Shown here one piece after another: positions 8,605 to 16,503 of a stretch of DNA of 37,464 bases (its first letter is position 1; each line of letters starts with the position of its first letter). The stretch is from Catellatospora coxensis. Lineage in GTDB: Bacteria > Actinomycetota > Actinomycetes > Mycobacteriales > Micromonosporaceae. The notes beneath the pieces were generated by a model. That model saw nothing but the letters and a program-made list of their open reading frames with translations. It was not told the origin of the DNA and did not search any database. Location: positions 1-37,464 of the forward strand of contig NZ_BONI01000086.1 in assembly GCF_016862635.1 (NCBI RefSeq). Reading direction: 5' to 3'. Position numbers and translations under genes: made by a program.

Positions 8605-8815
8605 GCCGGGCGGCAGGTCAGGGGTGCTTTCACCGGGAGTTCATTTAGCCTGCCTACCGACCGGCAGGTAGAACGCCCATCGGGGGCGGTAACCGGGCGG
8701 CGCACCGGGTTGCCTGACCGGGCGGCAGGGAAGGATGAACATCAGATGAACCCATGCGACCTAGCGCATGTTTCTCATACCGTGGGAGGGAAATCTTACC
8801 TACCGGCCGGTCAGG
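8605..8815. promoter_or_regulatory. Cluster of four TetR-like operator boxes in a 420-bp divergent spacer
   Basis: The spacer 8506-8925 holds no gene. Four related partly palindromic boxes lie at 8605-8622, 8652-8671, 8712-8729 and 8799-8815. They share a CC(T)nACCGnnCGGnAGG-like core; CCGGGCGGCAGG occurs identically at 8606-8617 and 8718-8729. The box at 8799-8815 contains a perfect ACCGGCCGGT. Such ACCG/CGGT palindromes resemble TetR-family operators. No TetR gene is in the window, so a trans-acting regulator would be needed. They could control the His-rich gene, the antiporter, or both. Confidence 0.55.
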
Positions 8816-8912
8816 GCCGGCCGCGAGGCTGTCAGCAGGGGAGATTCGTGCCCGTTCGCGCCGGATGGGCGCGGTGACCGTGGACATATGCGTGCCGGGG
8901 CCTGTCGCGCCA

Positions 8913-8925
8913 TAGGCTCTGACAC
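8913..8925 (+). promoter_or_regulatory. Probable -10 box of a leaderless antiporter mRNA
   Basis: TAGGCT (8913-8918) lies exactly 7 nt before the GTG start, the spacing expected when transcription begins at the start codon. No Shine-Dalgarno is present, and no good -35 is visible. Confidence 0.45.
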
Positions 8926-10491
8926 GTGAATGCCCTCGTGGTGGCGGTCGTGCTGACCGTGATCGTCGTCGCGGTGTCCGCGCTGTCGCGCCGGTACAAC
9001 CTGCTCAACCCGATCGTGCTGGTGGTGGTCGGGCTCGCCCTCGCCCTGATCCCCGGGTTCCCGGTCGTCGTGCTGGAGCCCGAGGTCGTGCTGATCGGCG
9101 TCCTGCCGCCGCTGCTGTACGTCGCCGCGCTGGAGACCTCCGTGCCGGCGTTCCGGCACAACCTGCGCTCGATCCTGCTGCTCGCCGTCGGCCTGGTCAT
9201 CTTCACCGCGGTCGCCGTCGGCCTGCTCGTGCACGCGCTGCTGCCCCAGGTGCCGCTCGCCGCCTGCCTGGCGCTCGGCGCGGTCGTCGCGCCGCCGGAC
9301 GCCGTCGCGGCCACCGCCATCGCCAGGCGCATCGGCCTGCCCCGCCGGCTGGTGACCATCCTCGAGGGCGAGAGCCTGCTCAACGACGCCACCGCGCTGG
9401 TGTTCTTCCGGGTCACGGTCGCGGTCGCGATCGGCACCGCGGTCGGCCCGATGGCCGTGGCCCAGCAGGTGATGCTGGCGGCCGGCGGCGGCGTGCTGGT
9501 CGGCGCGCTGGGCGCGCTCACCGCCGCGTTCCTGCACCGGCGCACCCGCGACCCGCTGATCGACAACTCGATCTCGCTGCTCACCCCGTTCGCGGTGACC
9601 GTGGTCGCGGAGGTCGTGCACGCCTCGGCCGTGGTCGCGGTCGTCGTGGCCGGCCTCTACCTGGGCCACCGCATGCCGACGCTGATGTCGGCGGCGTCGC
9701 GCCTGCAGATGGGCGCGTTCTGGCGCATGGTCACCTTCATGCTGGAAGGCCTGGTGTTCCTGCTCGTCGGCCTGCAACTGCGAGAGGTCCTGGCCGACCT
9801 GAACACCCCCTTCGCCGAGGTGGCGGGGCTGACCCTGGCAGTGCTCGCGACCGTGATCATCGCGCGGTTCGCCTGGATGTACCCGGTCGCGTACCTGGTC
9901 CGGTTGCTGCCCATGGTGCGCCGCCACGGCACCGGCATCGACTTCACCGGGGCGACCGTGATCTCCTGGGCCGGCATGCGCGGCGTGGTCACCCTGGCCA
10001 CCGCCCTGGCGCTGCCGGCCATGCTCGCGGGCGGCATGCCGTACCCGCGGGCGCTGTTCGTCTGGCTGGCCTTCGCGGTCATCGTCGGCACCCTGGTGCT
10101 GCAGGGCATGACCCTGCCGATGGTGGCCCGGATGCTGAAGGTCCAGGCCGACGATCCGACCCGCGACATCCTCGCCGAGGCGCAGGCGCAGCAGCAGGCC
10201 AGCAAGGCCGCCCGCGAGCGGCTGGAGAGCCTCGCCGACACCGCCTCGCCGGACGTCGTGGACAAGCTGCGCGCCCTGACCGAGCGCCGCTCCAACGCGG
10301 TGTGGGAGCGGCTGGGCGCCGACCGGGAAACGCCATCCGCCGTCTACGTGCGGCTGCGCCGGGAGATGCTGGAGGCCGAGCGGGCCGTGTTCCGCGCGGC
10401 CCGCGACGCGGGCCGGATTCCGGAGGACGTGCTCGTACGGGCGCAACGTGACATGGACCTGGAAGAGTCGATGCTGGAACGGATGGACTGA
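8926..10491 (+). CDS. CPA1-family Na+/H+ antiporter (NhaP-like)
   Basis: 521 aa. About 12 hydrophobic segments over residues 1-400 and a cytoplasmic helical tail of about 120 residues rich in Ala, Glu and Arg. Family motifs are visible: APPDAVAATAIARRIGLP (the cation-binding Asp region), GESLLNDATALV (the conserved N-D pair) and SWAGMRGVVTLATALALP late in the protein. It exchanges Na+ (or K+) for H+ across the membrane for pH and salt homeostasis. GTG start; the protein begins directly with the first membrane helix, as in relatives. Followed 21 nt downstream by a UBP zinc finger gene, presumably in the same transcript. Expression may be controlled by the upstream TetR-like boxes. Confidence 0.95.
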   Translation: MNALVVAVVLTVIVVAVSALSRRYNLLNPIVLVVVGLALALIPGFPVVVLEPEVVLIGVLPPLLYVAALETSVPAFRHNLRSILLLAVGLVIFTAVAVGLLVHALLPQVPLAACLALGAVVAPPDAVAATAIARRIGLPRRLVTILEGESLLNDATALVFFRVTVAVAIGTAVGPMAVAQQVMLAAGGGVLVGALGALTAAFLHRRTRDPLIDNSISLLTPFAVTVVAEVVHASAVVAVVVAGLYLGHRMPTLMSAASRLQMGAFWRMVTFMLEGLVFLLVGLQLREVLADLNTPFAEVAGLTLAVLATVIIARFAWMYPVAYLVRLLPMVRRHGTGIDFTGATVISWAGMRGVVTLATALALPAMLAGGMPYPRALFVWLAFAVIVGTLVLQGMTLPMVARMLKVQADDPTRDILAEAQAQQQASKAARERLESLADTASPDVVDKLRALTERRSNAVWERLGADRETPSAVYVRLRREMLEAERAVFRAARDAGRIPEDVLVRAQRDMDLEESMLERMD

Positions 10492-10512
10492 CGGTATGAA
10501 CGAGGAGCGGGC

Positions 10513-10764
10513 ATGAGTTGTGAGGATCTGAAGACCGCCGACGACCCGGCGGCCCGTGCCGACGGCTGCGAGGAGTGCCTGCGCGACGGCACCACCTGGG
10601 TGCACCTGCGCCGCTGCCTGACCTGCGGGCACATCGGCTGCTGCGACTCGTCTCCGCACAAGCACGCCACCGCGCACTTCCACGAGGCCGGGCACCCGGT
10701 CATCCAGTCCTTCGAGCCCGGCGAGGACTGGCGCTGGTGCTACCTGCACGAGGTCGTGGGCTGA
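10513..10764 (+). CDS. UBP-type zinc finger protein
   Basis: 83 aa, almost entirely a ZnF-UBP domain. Cys/His ligands are visible in C-E-E-C, the CLTCGHIGCC segment, the H-K-H-A-T-A-H-F stretch and the GHPVIQSFEPGEDWRWCYLHE tail that ends the domain. In eukaryotes this fold binds the free C-terminal GG of ubiquitin; bacterial stand-alone copies are common in actinobacteria but poorly characterised. Spacing of 21 nt from the Na+/H+ antiporter gene and a GAGGAGCGGG before the ATG indicate cotranscription, so a role in modulating the antiporter or in salt stress is possible but unproven. Confidence 0.9.
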   Translation: MSCEDLKTADDPAARADGCEECLRDGTTWVHLRRCLTCGHIGCCDSSPHKHATAHFHEAGHPVIQSFEPGEDWRWCYLHEVVG

Positions 10765-10831
10765 GCCCCGTGCCCGGTCGGGGCCGGTGACCGGGGCGGC
10801 GGATACGCTTTCGCGGTGAGCGGGAGCGAGG

Positions 10832-10951
10832 CATGGGTTCGGGACATGTCTGTGACGAGCGGAGCGAGGAGCAGGCATGAGCGAGCCACGCGAGCGAATC
10901 ATGGGTTCGGGACATGTCTGTGACGAGCGGAGCGAGGAACAGGCATGAGCG
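10832..10951 (+). repeat. Duplicated 52-bp element upstream of ABC-F (two direct copies)
   Basis: Copies at 10832-10883 and 10900-10951 differ by one base (51/52 identical), offset by 68 bp. Each ends with an AGCGGAGCGAGGA(G/A)CAGGCATGAGCG segment that supplies a Shine-Dalgarno-like GAGGA and an ATGA. The second copy carries the real ABC-F start codon. A shorter relative (GTGAGCGGGAGCGAGGCATGG) lies just upstream at about 10816-10836, and a related segment sits between the two osmoprotectant permease genes near 28859-28888. Confidence 0.85.
10877..10948 (+). CDS. 23-codon minicistron overlapping the ABC-F start
   Basis: The ATG at 10877 (end of the first repeat copy) opens a 23-codon frame beginning MSEPRERI and ending DERSEEQA. 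Its TGA (10946-10948) overlaps the ABC-F ATG (10945-10947) in an ATGA. A GAGGAGCAGGC upstream gives it a good ribosome binding site. Translation of it would feed ribosomes directly into ABC-F. ABC-F resistance genes are often controlled by leader peptides, but this one may simply be the product of a dispersed repeat that carries translation-initiation signals. There is no evidence yet that the peptide is functional. Confidence 0.45.
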   Translation: MSEPRERIMGSGHVCDERSEEQA

Positions 10952-12582
10952 CGACTTTGGTGGCCCGGGGGCTGTCGGCCGGGCACGGCGAGCGGGTCCT
11001 GTTCAGCGACCTCGACCTGGTCGTCGCGCCCGGTGAGGTGGTCGGGCTGGTCGGCGTCAACGGGGCCGGCAAGTCCACGCTGCTGCGCCTGCTCGCCGGC
11101 CTGGCCGTGCCCGAGCAGGGCGGCGTCACCCTCAACCCGCCGACCGCCAACGTCGGGCTGCTGCCGCAGGAGCCGGAGCGGCGTCCCGCCGAGACGGTGC
11201 GCGACTTCCTGGCCCGCCGCACCGGCGTCGCGCGGGCCCAGCAGGAGATGGACGACGCGGCGGCGGCGCTGGCCGAGGGCGCGGACGGGGCCGACGACCG
11301 CTACGGCGAGGCCCTGGAGCGCTGGCTCGAACTCGGCGGCGCCGACCTGCCCGAGCGGGCCGAGGCGGTCGCCGCGGAACTGGGCCTCGACGTCGACCTC
11401 GACCACCCGATGACGGCGCTGTCCGGCGGCCAGGCCGCCCGCGCGGGCATGGCGTCGCTGCTGCTCAGCCGGTACGACATCTTCCTGCTGGACGAGCCGA
11501 CCAACGACCTCGACCTGGCCGGCCTGGACCGGCTGGAGCGCTTCCTCGGCGAGCTGCGCGCGGGCACCGTGCTGGTCAGCCACGACCGCGAGTTCCTGAC
11601 CCGCACCGTCACCCGGGTCGTCGAACTCGACCTCGCCCAGCAGCAGGTGCGCCAGTACGGCGGCGGCTACCAGGCCTACCTGGCCGAGCGGGAGGTCGCC
11701 CGCAGGCATGCCCGCGAGGCCTACGAGGAGTACGCCGACAAGAAGGACGACCTGCTGGCCCGGGCCCGCATGCAGCGCGCCTGGATGGAGAAGGGCGTCA
11801 AGAACGCCCGCCGCAAGTCGCCCGACAACGACAAGATGGGCAAGGCGTTCCGCACCGAGTCGACGGAGAAGCAGGCCGCCAAGGCCCGGCAGACCGAGCG
11901 CCTGATCGAGCGGCTCGACGAGGTGGAGGAGCCGCGCAAGGAGTGGGAGCTGCGCATGCAGATCGCCGCCGCCCCGCGCGCCGGAGCGGTCGTGGCCACC
12001 CTCAACAACGCGGTCGTACGCCAGGGCGACTTCACGCTCGGGCCCGTCGACCTGCGCATCGACTGGGCCGACCGGGTCGCCGTGACCGGCCCCAACGGCT
12101 CCGGCAAGTCGACGCTGCTGCGCGCCATGCTCGGCCGGGCCGTGCTCGCCGCGGGCACCGCCTCGCTCGGGCCCGGCGTCGTCGTCGGTGAGATCGACCA
12201 GGCCAGGGGCCGTTTCCTCGGCCACCAGCCGCTGGTGGACGCGTTCCAGTCGGCGGTGCCCGCACTGGCCCCGGGCGACGTGCGCACCCTGCTGGCCAAG
12301 TTCGGGCTGCGCGCGGCGCACGTGCTGCGTCCCGCCGCGACGCTGTCGCCGGGTGAGCGGACCCGGGCCGCGCTGGCGCTGCTGCAGGCGTCGGGAGTGA
12401 ACCTGCTGGTGCTCGACGAGCCCACCAACCACCTGGACCTGCCCGCGATCGAGCAGCTGGAGCAGGCGCTGGACTCGTACACCGGCACGCTGCTGCTGGT
12501 CACCCACGACCGGCAGATGCTGCAGGCCGTGCAGACCAACCGCATGCTCACCGTCGAGTCAGGACGGGTCACCGCGAGCTGA
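10945..12582 (+). CDS. ABC-F family ATP-binding protein
   Basis: 545 aa with two ABC ATPase domains in one chain and no membrane segment. First domain: Walker A GVNGAGKST (about residues 37-45), signature LSGGQAARAG, Walker B FLLDEPTNDLDL. A charged linker of about 80 residues (KKDDLLARARMQRAWMEKG and onward) matches the P-site tRNA interaction motif region. Second domain: Walker A GPNGSGKST, signature LSPGERTRAAL, Walker B LVLDEPTNHLDL. ABC-F proteins act on the ribosome, either as translation factors (EttA-like) or by dislodging antibiotics from the peptidyl transferase centre. Sequence alone does not settle which. The start lies in a duplicated element and overlaps a minicistron stop. Confidence 0.95.
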   Translation: MSATLVARGLSAGHGERVLFSDLDLVVAPGEVVGLVGVNGAGKSTLLRLLAGLAVPEQGGVTLNPPTANVGLLPQEPERRPAETVRDFLARRTGVARAQQEMDDAAAALAEGADGADDRYGEALERWLELGGADLPERAEAVAAELGLDVDLDHPMTALSGGQAARAGMASLLLSRYDIFLLDEPTNDLDLAGLDRLERFLGELRAGTVLVSHDREFLTRTVTRVVELDLAQQQVRQYGGGYQAYLAEREVARRHAREAYEEYADKKDDLLARARMQRAWMEKGVKNARRKSPDNDKMGKAFRTESTEKQAAKARQTERLIERLDEVEEPRKEWELRMQIAAAPRAGAVVATLNNAVVRQGDFTLGPVDLRIDWADRVAVTGPNGSGKSTLLRAMLGRAVLAAGTASLGPGVVVGEIDQARGRFLGHQPLVDAFQSAVPALAPGDVRTLLAKFGLRAAHVLRPAATLSPGERTRAALALLQASGVNLLVLDEPTNHLDLPAIEQLEQALDSYTGTLLLVTHDRQMLQAVQTNRMLTVESGRVTAS

Positions 12583-12601
12583 CGACGCGCCGCGACGGGT
12601 T

Positions 12602-12619
12602 GCCGAAAAGGTTTTCGGC
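12602..12619. promoter_or_regulatory. Operator-like palindrome upstream of the CBM2 protein gene
   Basis: GCCGAAAAGGTTTTCGGC has 8-bp perfect arms around a central GG. It lies 20 nt after the ABC-F stop and about 130 nt before the CBM2 gene. The two-base centre is too tight for a terminator loop, so a repressor site is a better guess. It resembles the LacI-type site upstream of the pectate lyase only loosely. Confidence 0.4.
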
Positions 12620-12751
12620 CTGCATCGTGGTGTGCTGGAGCCAGACAGCGGACTCGATCCGCGTCAATGCGTGGCGTCGACACCGGGCGGTCGTGCCACG
12701 TGCCTCGCACCCGTCGGCGCGGTTCGCGCGCCCACACCCCCGGAGTCCTCC

Positions 12752-14041
12752 ATGCTGCAAACCAGACATCGCCGTGCCCTGAGCGCGGCGCTCGCCGCGA
12801 CCGTGGCGTCAGCCGTGGCCGCCTGGACCCTCGTCGCCACCACCGCCGCACAGGCGGCGGTGACCGGCTGCCAGGTCACCTACACCGTGCCCTCGCAGTG
12901 GAGCGGCGGCTTCACCGGCAACGTCGTGATCAAGAACCTCGGCGACCCGCTCACCGCCTGGACCCTGCGCTGGACGTTCCCGGCCGCGGGCCAGGCCGTC
13001 ACCCAGGGCTGGAGCGCCACCTACACGCAGAGCGGCAGCCAGGTCACCGCCGTCAACATGGGCTACAACGGCAGCCTGGCCACGAACGCGAGCACCACGA
13101 TCGGCTTCAACGGCGCGTGGACCACCGCGAATCCGATCCCGACCGCGTTCACGCTGAACAACGTCGCCTGCACCGGCACGCCGTCCACCGCCTCGCCGGT
13201 GCCGCCCTCGGCCTCGGCGTCCCCGCGGCCGTCGGCCTCGCCCTCGGCGTCACCGTCGGCGTCACCCCGGCCGTCGACGTCCCCGTCGAGCCCGCCCACC
13301 AGCGGCTGGAACCCGCCGAGCAACCTGGTCACGCCGCTCAACGAGGTCTGGTCGCACTACCAGTCCACCTATCCGCAGCTGCTCACGTTCCGCAACTACG
13401 GCTGGGACCAGGTCATGGCCGGTGGTGGGCGGATCAACTACTGCGTGCGCTGGGACTCCAGCGCCCGGGTCAGCGCGGCGCTGCGCGACCAGATCCACGC
13501 GGCGCTCAAGCGCCAGTTCAAGAAGTGGATGGATGTCATGGCCGGGCACAACGGCTGGCCGTACGCCGAGGTGCCGGTGAACGTGGTCGGCTGGGCCGTG
13601 CGCGACCGGGCCACCCTGGAGTGGACCGACAACTCGGTCGACATCTACGTCAACGACATCCGGGAGAACGCGCCGCAGTGCTCCGAGCCGTGCGGGCGCT
13701 TCTTCCACCAGGACGGCAACTACAGCGGCTGCCCCGGCGGCGCGTCGCACCACTACGACATGTCGCTGTGGCTGACCTCCGGCTTCGGCGGCGGCGCGGG
13801 CGGCGACTGGGGCCAGCGTATGGGCAGCGAGTACTTCACCGGCGCGCTGAACTCCGAGAACATCCACATCTTCCTGCATGAAGTCGGGCACACCTTCGGC
13901 CTGGACGACTTCTACGACTGGACGCCGACCGGCCAGTGCTGCTTCATCATGAAGGCGGGCAGCGCCACCAGCATCACCGAGTTCGACAAGTGGATGCTGC
14001 GCGACTTCTGGCGGCATCTGAAGAACCGCTGGGGCTACTGA
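12752..14041 (+). CDS. Secreted CBM2 protein with HExxHxxGxxD zinc metallopeptidase-like domain
   Basis: 429 aa. Signal peptide (RHRRALSAALAATVAS and onward, cleavage near AQA), then a family 2 carbohydrate-binding module (about residues 37-140: starts CQVTYTVPSQWSGGF, conserved Trp residues, closing Cys in NNVACTG), a Ser/Pro/Ala linker (about 145-185), then a catalytic-looking domain. The latter holds HEVGHTFGLDD (H376, E377, H380, D386), an HExxHxxGxxD metzincin-type site as in snapalysin. Six further Cys suggest disulfides. The protein should attach to cellulose or chitin outside the cell and cleave protein, for example plant cell-wall protein or bound enzymes; target unknown. The ATG at 12752 is chosen because the signal peptide starts there; upstream codons in frame are not hydrophobic. 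Confidence 0.9.
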   Translation: MLQTRHRRALSAALAATVASAVAAWTLVATTAAQAAVTGCQVTYTVPSQWSGGFTGNVVIKNLGDPLTAWTLRWTFPAAGQAVTQGWSATYTQSGSQVTAVNMGYNGSLATNASTTIGFNGAWTTANPIPTAFTLNNVACTGTPSTASPVPPSASASPRPSASPSASPSASPRPSTSPSSPPTSGWNPPSNLVTPLNEVWSHYQSTYPQLLTFRNYGWDQVMAGGGRINYCVRWDSSARVSAALRDQIHAALKRQFKKWMDVMAGHNGWPYAEVPVNVVGWAVRDRATLEWTDNSVDIYVNDIRENAPQCSEPCGRFFHQDGNYSGCPGGASHHYDMSLWLTSGFGGGAGGDWGQRMGSEYFTGALNSENIHIFLHEVGHTFGLDDFYDWTPTGQCCFIMKAGSATSITEFDKWMLRDFWRHLKNRWGY

Positions 14042-14048
14042 CCCGGCG

Positions 14049-14083
14049 CCGTGCGGACGCCCGTTTCAAGGGCGTCCGCACGG
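14049..14083. terminator. Bidirectional terminator hairpin
   Basis: Perfect 14-bp stem (14049-14062 with 14070-14083), 7-nt loop GTTTCAA. It lies between the convergent CBM2 and MBL-fold genes. Confidence 0.8.
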
Positions 14084-14095
14084 GATGAGCTGTGC

Positions 14096-14731
14096 TCAGT
14101 GGCCGCGGGCCAGCCACTCGTCCAGGTGCGGGGCCTCCGCGCCGATGGTGGTGGTGTCGCCGTGGCCGGTGTACACGACTGTGTCCGCGGGCAGGGCGAG
14201 CAGCCGGTCGCGGATCGAGCCGATGATGGTGCCGAAGTCGCTGTAGGACCGGCCGGTCGCGCCCGGCCCGCCCTGGAACAGGGTGTCCCCGGAGAACAGC
14301 GCCGACAGCGACGGCGCGTACAGGCACACCGCGCCCGGCGCGTGCCCCGGCGTGTGGTGCACCCACAGCTCGACCCCGGCCACGGACAGGCAGTCGCCGT
14401 CGGTCAGGTCCCGGTCGGGCACCACGCCCGGGTGGGTCATGTCCCACAGCACCCGGTCGTCGGGGTGCAGCATGATCGGTGCGCCGCTCAGCCGGGCCAG
14501 CTCCGGGGCGGCGTCGATGTGGTCGTTGTGCGCGTGGGTGCAGACGATCGCGACGACGCGCCGCTCACCGGCCGCCGCCATGATCGCGGCCGCGTCGTGC
14601 GCCGCGTCGACGACCAGCACGTCGCTGTCGTTGCCGATGAGCCAGACGTTGTTGTCGACCTCCCACGTGCCGCCGTCCAGGCTGAACGTGCCGGAGGTGA
14701 CCACCCGCTCGATACGCGCCGATCCCGTCAC
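14096..14731 (-). CDS. MBL-fold hydrolase next to mscR (candidate S-formylmycothiol hydrolase)
   Basis: 211 aa metallo-beta-lactamase fold protein of the glyoxalase II type. Metal motif THAHNDH (H66, H68, D70, H71), then [18 protein letters not shown] and VYTGHGD supply the remaining ligands. The GTG start overlaps the stop of the upstream dehydrogenase (GTGA), showing tight coupling. In Mycobacterium tuberculosis the mycothiol-dependent formaldehyde dehydrogenase gene Rv2259 also neighbours an MBL-fold gene (Rv2260), so a role in hydrolysing the S-formylmycothiol product is a reasonable inference, not something the sequence proves. Cytoplasmic; no signal peptide. Confidence 0.9.
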   Translation of the reverse strand: MTGSARIERVVTSGTFSLDGGTWEVDNNVWLIGNDSDVLVVDAAHDAAAIMAAAGERRVVAIVCTHAHNDHIDAAPELARLSGAPIMLHPDDRVLWDMTHPGVVPDRDLTDGDCLSVAGVELWVHHTPGHAPGAVCLYAPSLSALFSGDTLFQGGPGATGRSYSDFGTIIGSIRDRLLALPADTVVYTGHGDTTTIGAEAPHLDEWLARGH

Positions 14732-15813
14732 AGCATCACCACCGAGCGCAGCACCTCGCCGCGGCCCATCTTGGCGAACGCCTCCTCGACGTCGTCGAGC
14801 CCGATCTTCTCGGACACGAACGCCGCCAGGTCGAGCCGCCCCTGCAGGTACAGCCCGAGCAGGGTGGGGAAGTCGCGGGAGGGCAGGCAGTCGCCGTACC
14901 AGGAGGACTTGAGCGCACCGCCGCGGCCGAACACGTCCAGCAGCGGCAGCTCCAGCGTCATCTCCGGGGTGGGCACGCCGACCAGCACCACCGTGCCGGC
15001 CAGGTCCCGGGCGTAGAAGGCCTGCCGGTAGGTCTCCGGGCGGCCGACCGCGTCGACGACCACGTCCGCGCCGAAGCCGCCGGTCAGCTCCCGGATCGAC
15101 TCGACCACGTCGGCCTGCGCGCCGTTGACGGTGTGCGTCGCGCCGAGCTGCCGCGCCCAGGCGAGTTTGCGCTCGTCGAGGTCGACGCCGATGATCGTGG
15201 TCGCGCCGGCCAGCCGCGCCCCGGCGATGGCCGCGTTGCCGACGCCGCCGCAGCCGATCACCGCGACGGTGTCGCCGCGGGTCACCGCGCCGGTGTTCAG
15301 CACCGCGCCCAGGCCGGCCATCACGCCGCAGCCCAGCAGCCCGGCGACCTCCGGCGGGGCGGCCGGGTCCACCTTGGTGCACTGCCCGGCGGCGACCAGC
15401 GTCTTCTCGATGAACGCGCCGATGCCCAGCGCGGGCGACAGCGGGGTGCCGTCGGCCAGCGTCATCTTCTGCTTGGCGTTGTGCGTGGCGAAGCAGTACC
15501 ACGGCTTGCCCTTGCGGCAGGCCCGGCACTGGCCGCACACGGCGCGCCAGTTCAGGACGACGTAGTCGCCCGGGGCCACCTCGGTCACGCCCGCGCCGAC
15601 GGCCTCCACCACGCCGGCGGCCTCGTGTCCGAGCAGGAACGGGAAGTCGTCGTTGATGCCGCCCTCCCGGTAGTGCAGGTCGGTGTGGCAGACCCCGCAG
15701 GCCTGCACCTTCACCAGCGCCTCCCCGGGACCGGGGTCGGGCACCAGCACCGTTTCGATGCTGACCGGCGCGTTCTTCGAGCGGGCGACGACTCCGCGGA
15801 CCTCGTGCACCAC
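14728..15813 (-). CDS. mscR: S-(hydroxymethyl)mycothiol dehydrogenase / S-nitrosomycothiol reductase
   Basis: 361 aa, zinc-dependent medium-chain alcohol dehydrogenase. It oxidises the formaldehyde-mycothiol adduct with NAD+ and can reduce S-nitrosomycothiol, the mycothiol counterpart of class III ADH. Visible: catalytic-zinc ACGVCHTDL (C42) and GHEAAG, four-Cys structural zinc loop [18 protein letters not shown]-binding [10 protein letters not shown], and the C-terminus [13 protein letters not shown] (here EVLRSVVML). From memory it matches M. tuberculosis AdhE2/MscR closely along its whole length, including [12 protein letters not shown]. Two adjacent GTG codons (15813, 15810) follow a GGAGG; I use the first. 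The upstream in-frame ATG at 15882 would add a tail not seen in the family. Coupled to the MBL-fold gene. Confidence 0.93.
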   Translation of the reverse strand: MVHEVRGVVARSKNAPVSIETVLVPDPGPGEALVKVQACGVCHTDLHYREGGINDDFPFLLGHEAAGVVEAVGAGVTEVAPGDYVVLNWRAVCGQCRACRKGKPWYCFATHNAKQKMTLADGTPLSPALGIGAFIEKTLVAAGQCTKVDPAAPPEVAGLLGCGVMAGLGAVLNTGAVTRGDTVAVIGCGGVGNAAIAGARLAGATTIIGVDLDERKLAWARQLGATHTVNGAQADVVESIRELTGGFGADVVVDAVGRPETYRQAFYARDLAGTVVLVGVPTPEMTLELPLLDVFGRGGALKSSWYGDCLPSRDFPTLLGLYLQGRLDLAAFVSEKIGLDDVEEAFAKMGRGEVLRSVVML

Positions 15814-15934
15814 CGTGGCCTCCTTGCGCACGTTGGACAGACGCAAGGATGTTACCCGTGCACCGCCCGCTCGCCAGGACATCGTGCCCGGCCTGGGTGG
15901 CCGAAAACCCGTTGCAGCCCGGTGGGGCCGGTCC

Positions 15935-15947
15935 TAGGTTCGCGCCC
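15935..15947 (+). promoter_or_regulatory. Probable -10 box of a leaderless GNAT mRNA
   Basis: TAGGTT (15935-15940) is exactly 7 nt before the ATG, with no Shine-Dalgarno, the leaderless arrangement also seen at four other genes in this window. Confidence 0.45.
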
Positions 15948-16490
15948 ATGGACTATGCGATCAGGGCCGAGACCGCGGCCGACCACGTCGCGGTGCGCGC
16001 GGTGCACGCCCTCGCCTTCGGTGACGGCGATCGGGTCCCCGCGCTGGTCGACGCGCTGCGGGCCGCTCCTGCCGCGCTGCCGGTGGTCTCGCTGGTGGCG
16101 ACGCACGGGGACGAGGCCGTCGGGCACGTGATGCTCAGCGCCTGCCGGTTGGACGCCGCGGCGCGGCTGGTCGACGTGTACAGCCTGTCGCCGCTCGGCA
16201 TACACCCTGGTCATCAGCGTCGTGGCCTGGGCGGGCGGCTGGTCGCCGCAGCGCTGGCGGCCGCCGACGCCGCGGGCGTGCCGCTGGTGTTCCTGGAGGG
16301 CGACCCGCGCTACTACGCGCGGCACGGCTTCGTCCGGGCGAGTGGCCTGGACCTGCGCTCCCCGTCGCTGCGCATCCCCGACCCGGGGTTCCAGGCGCAC
16401 CCGCTCACCGCGTACGAGCCGTGGATGACCGGCACGTTCGTCTACTCGGAGCCCTTCTGGGCGCACGACTGCGTGGGTTTGCGCGGCTGA
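15948..16490 (+). CDS. GNAT family N-acetyltransferase
   Basis: 180 aa. Acetyl-CoA binding motif A is GIHPGHQRRGLGGRLVAAAL (R/Q-x-x-G-x-G), followed by the FLEGDPRYYARHGFVRAS stretch typical of the YhbS-like subgroup, where a Tyr/His pair near the C-terminal end of the fold lines the active site. The substrate is unknown. The ATG at 15948 begins the beta-1 strand (YAIRAETAADH) at the expected place; longer frames run back into the divergent mscR promoter. Single gene, divergent from mscR. Confidence 0.9.
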   Translation: MDYAIRAETAADHVAVRAVHALAFGDGDRVPALVDALRAAPAALPVVSLVATHGDEAVGHVMLSACRLDAAARLVDVYSLSPLGIHPGHQRRGLGGRLVAAALAAADAAGVPLVFLEGDPRYYARHGFVRASGLDLRSPSLRIPDPGFQAHPLTAYEPWMTGTFVYSEPFWAHDCVGLRG

Positions 16491-16503
16491 GCGCCGCGGC
16501 TGT

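Noticed and set aside
8800-12507. 1235-aa open frame on the minus strand
   Set aside because: Runs antisense across the antiporter, UBP and ABC-F genes, which have clear motifs; composition is His/Gln/Arg-rich shadow.
12632-12751. Upstream extension of the CBM2 protein
   Set aside because: Polar residues precede a normal signal peptide at ATG 12752; the region instead holds the promoter and palindrome.
13200-13300. Simple-sequence repeat as an independent element
   Set aside because: It encodes the Ser/Pro/Ala linker of the CBM2 protein; the repetition is explained by coding.
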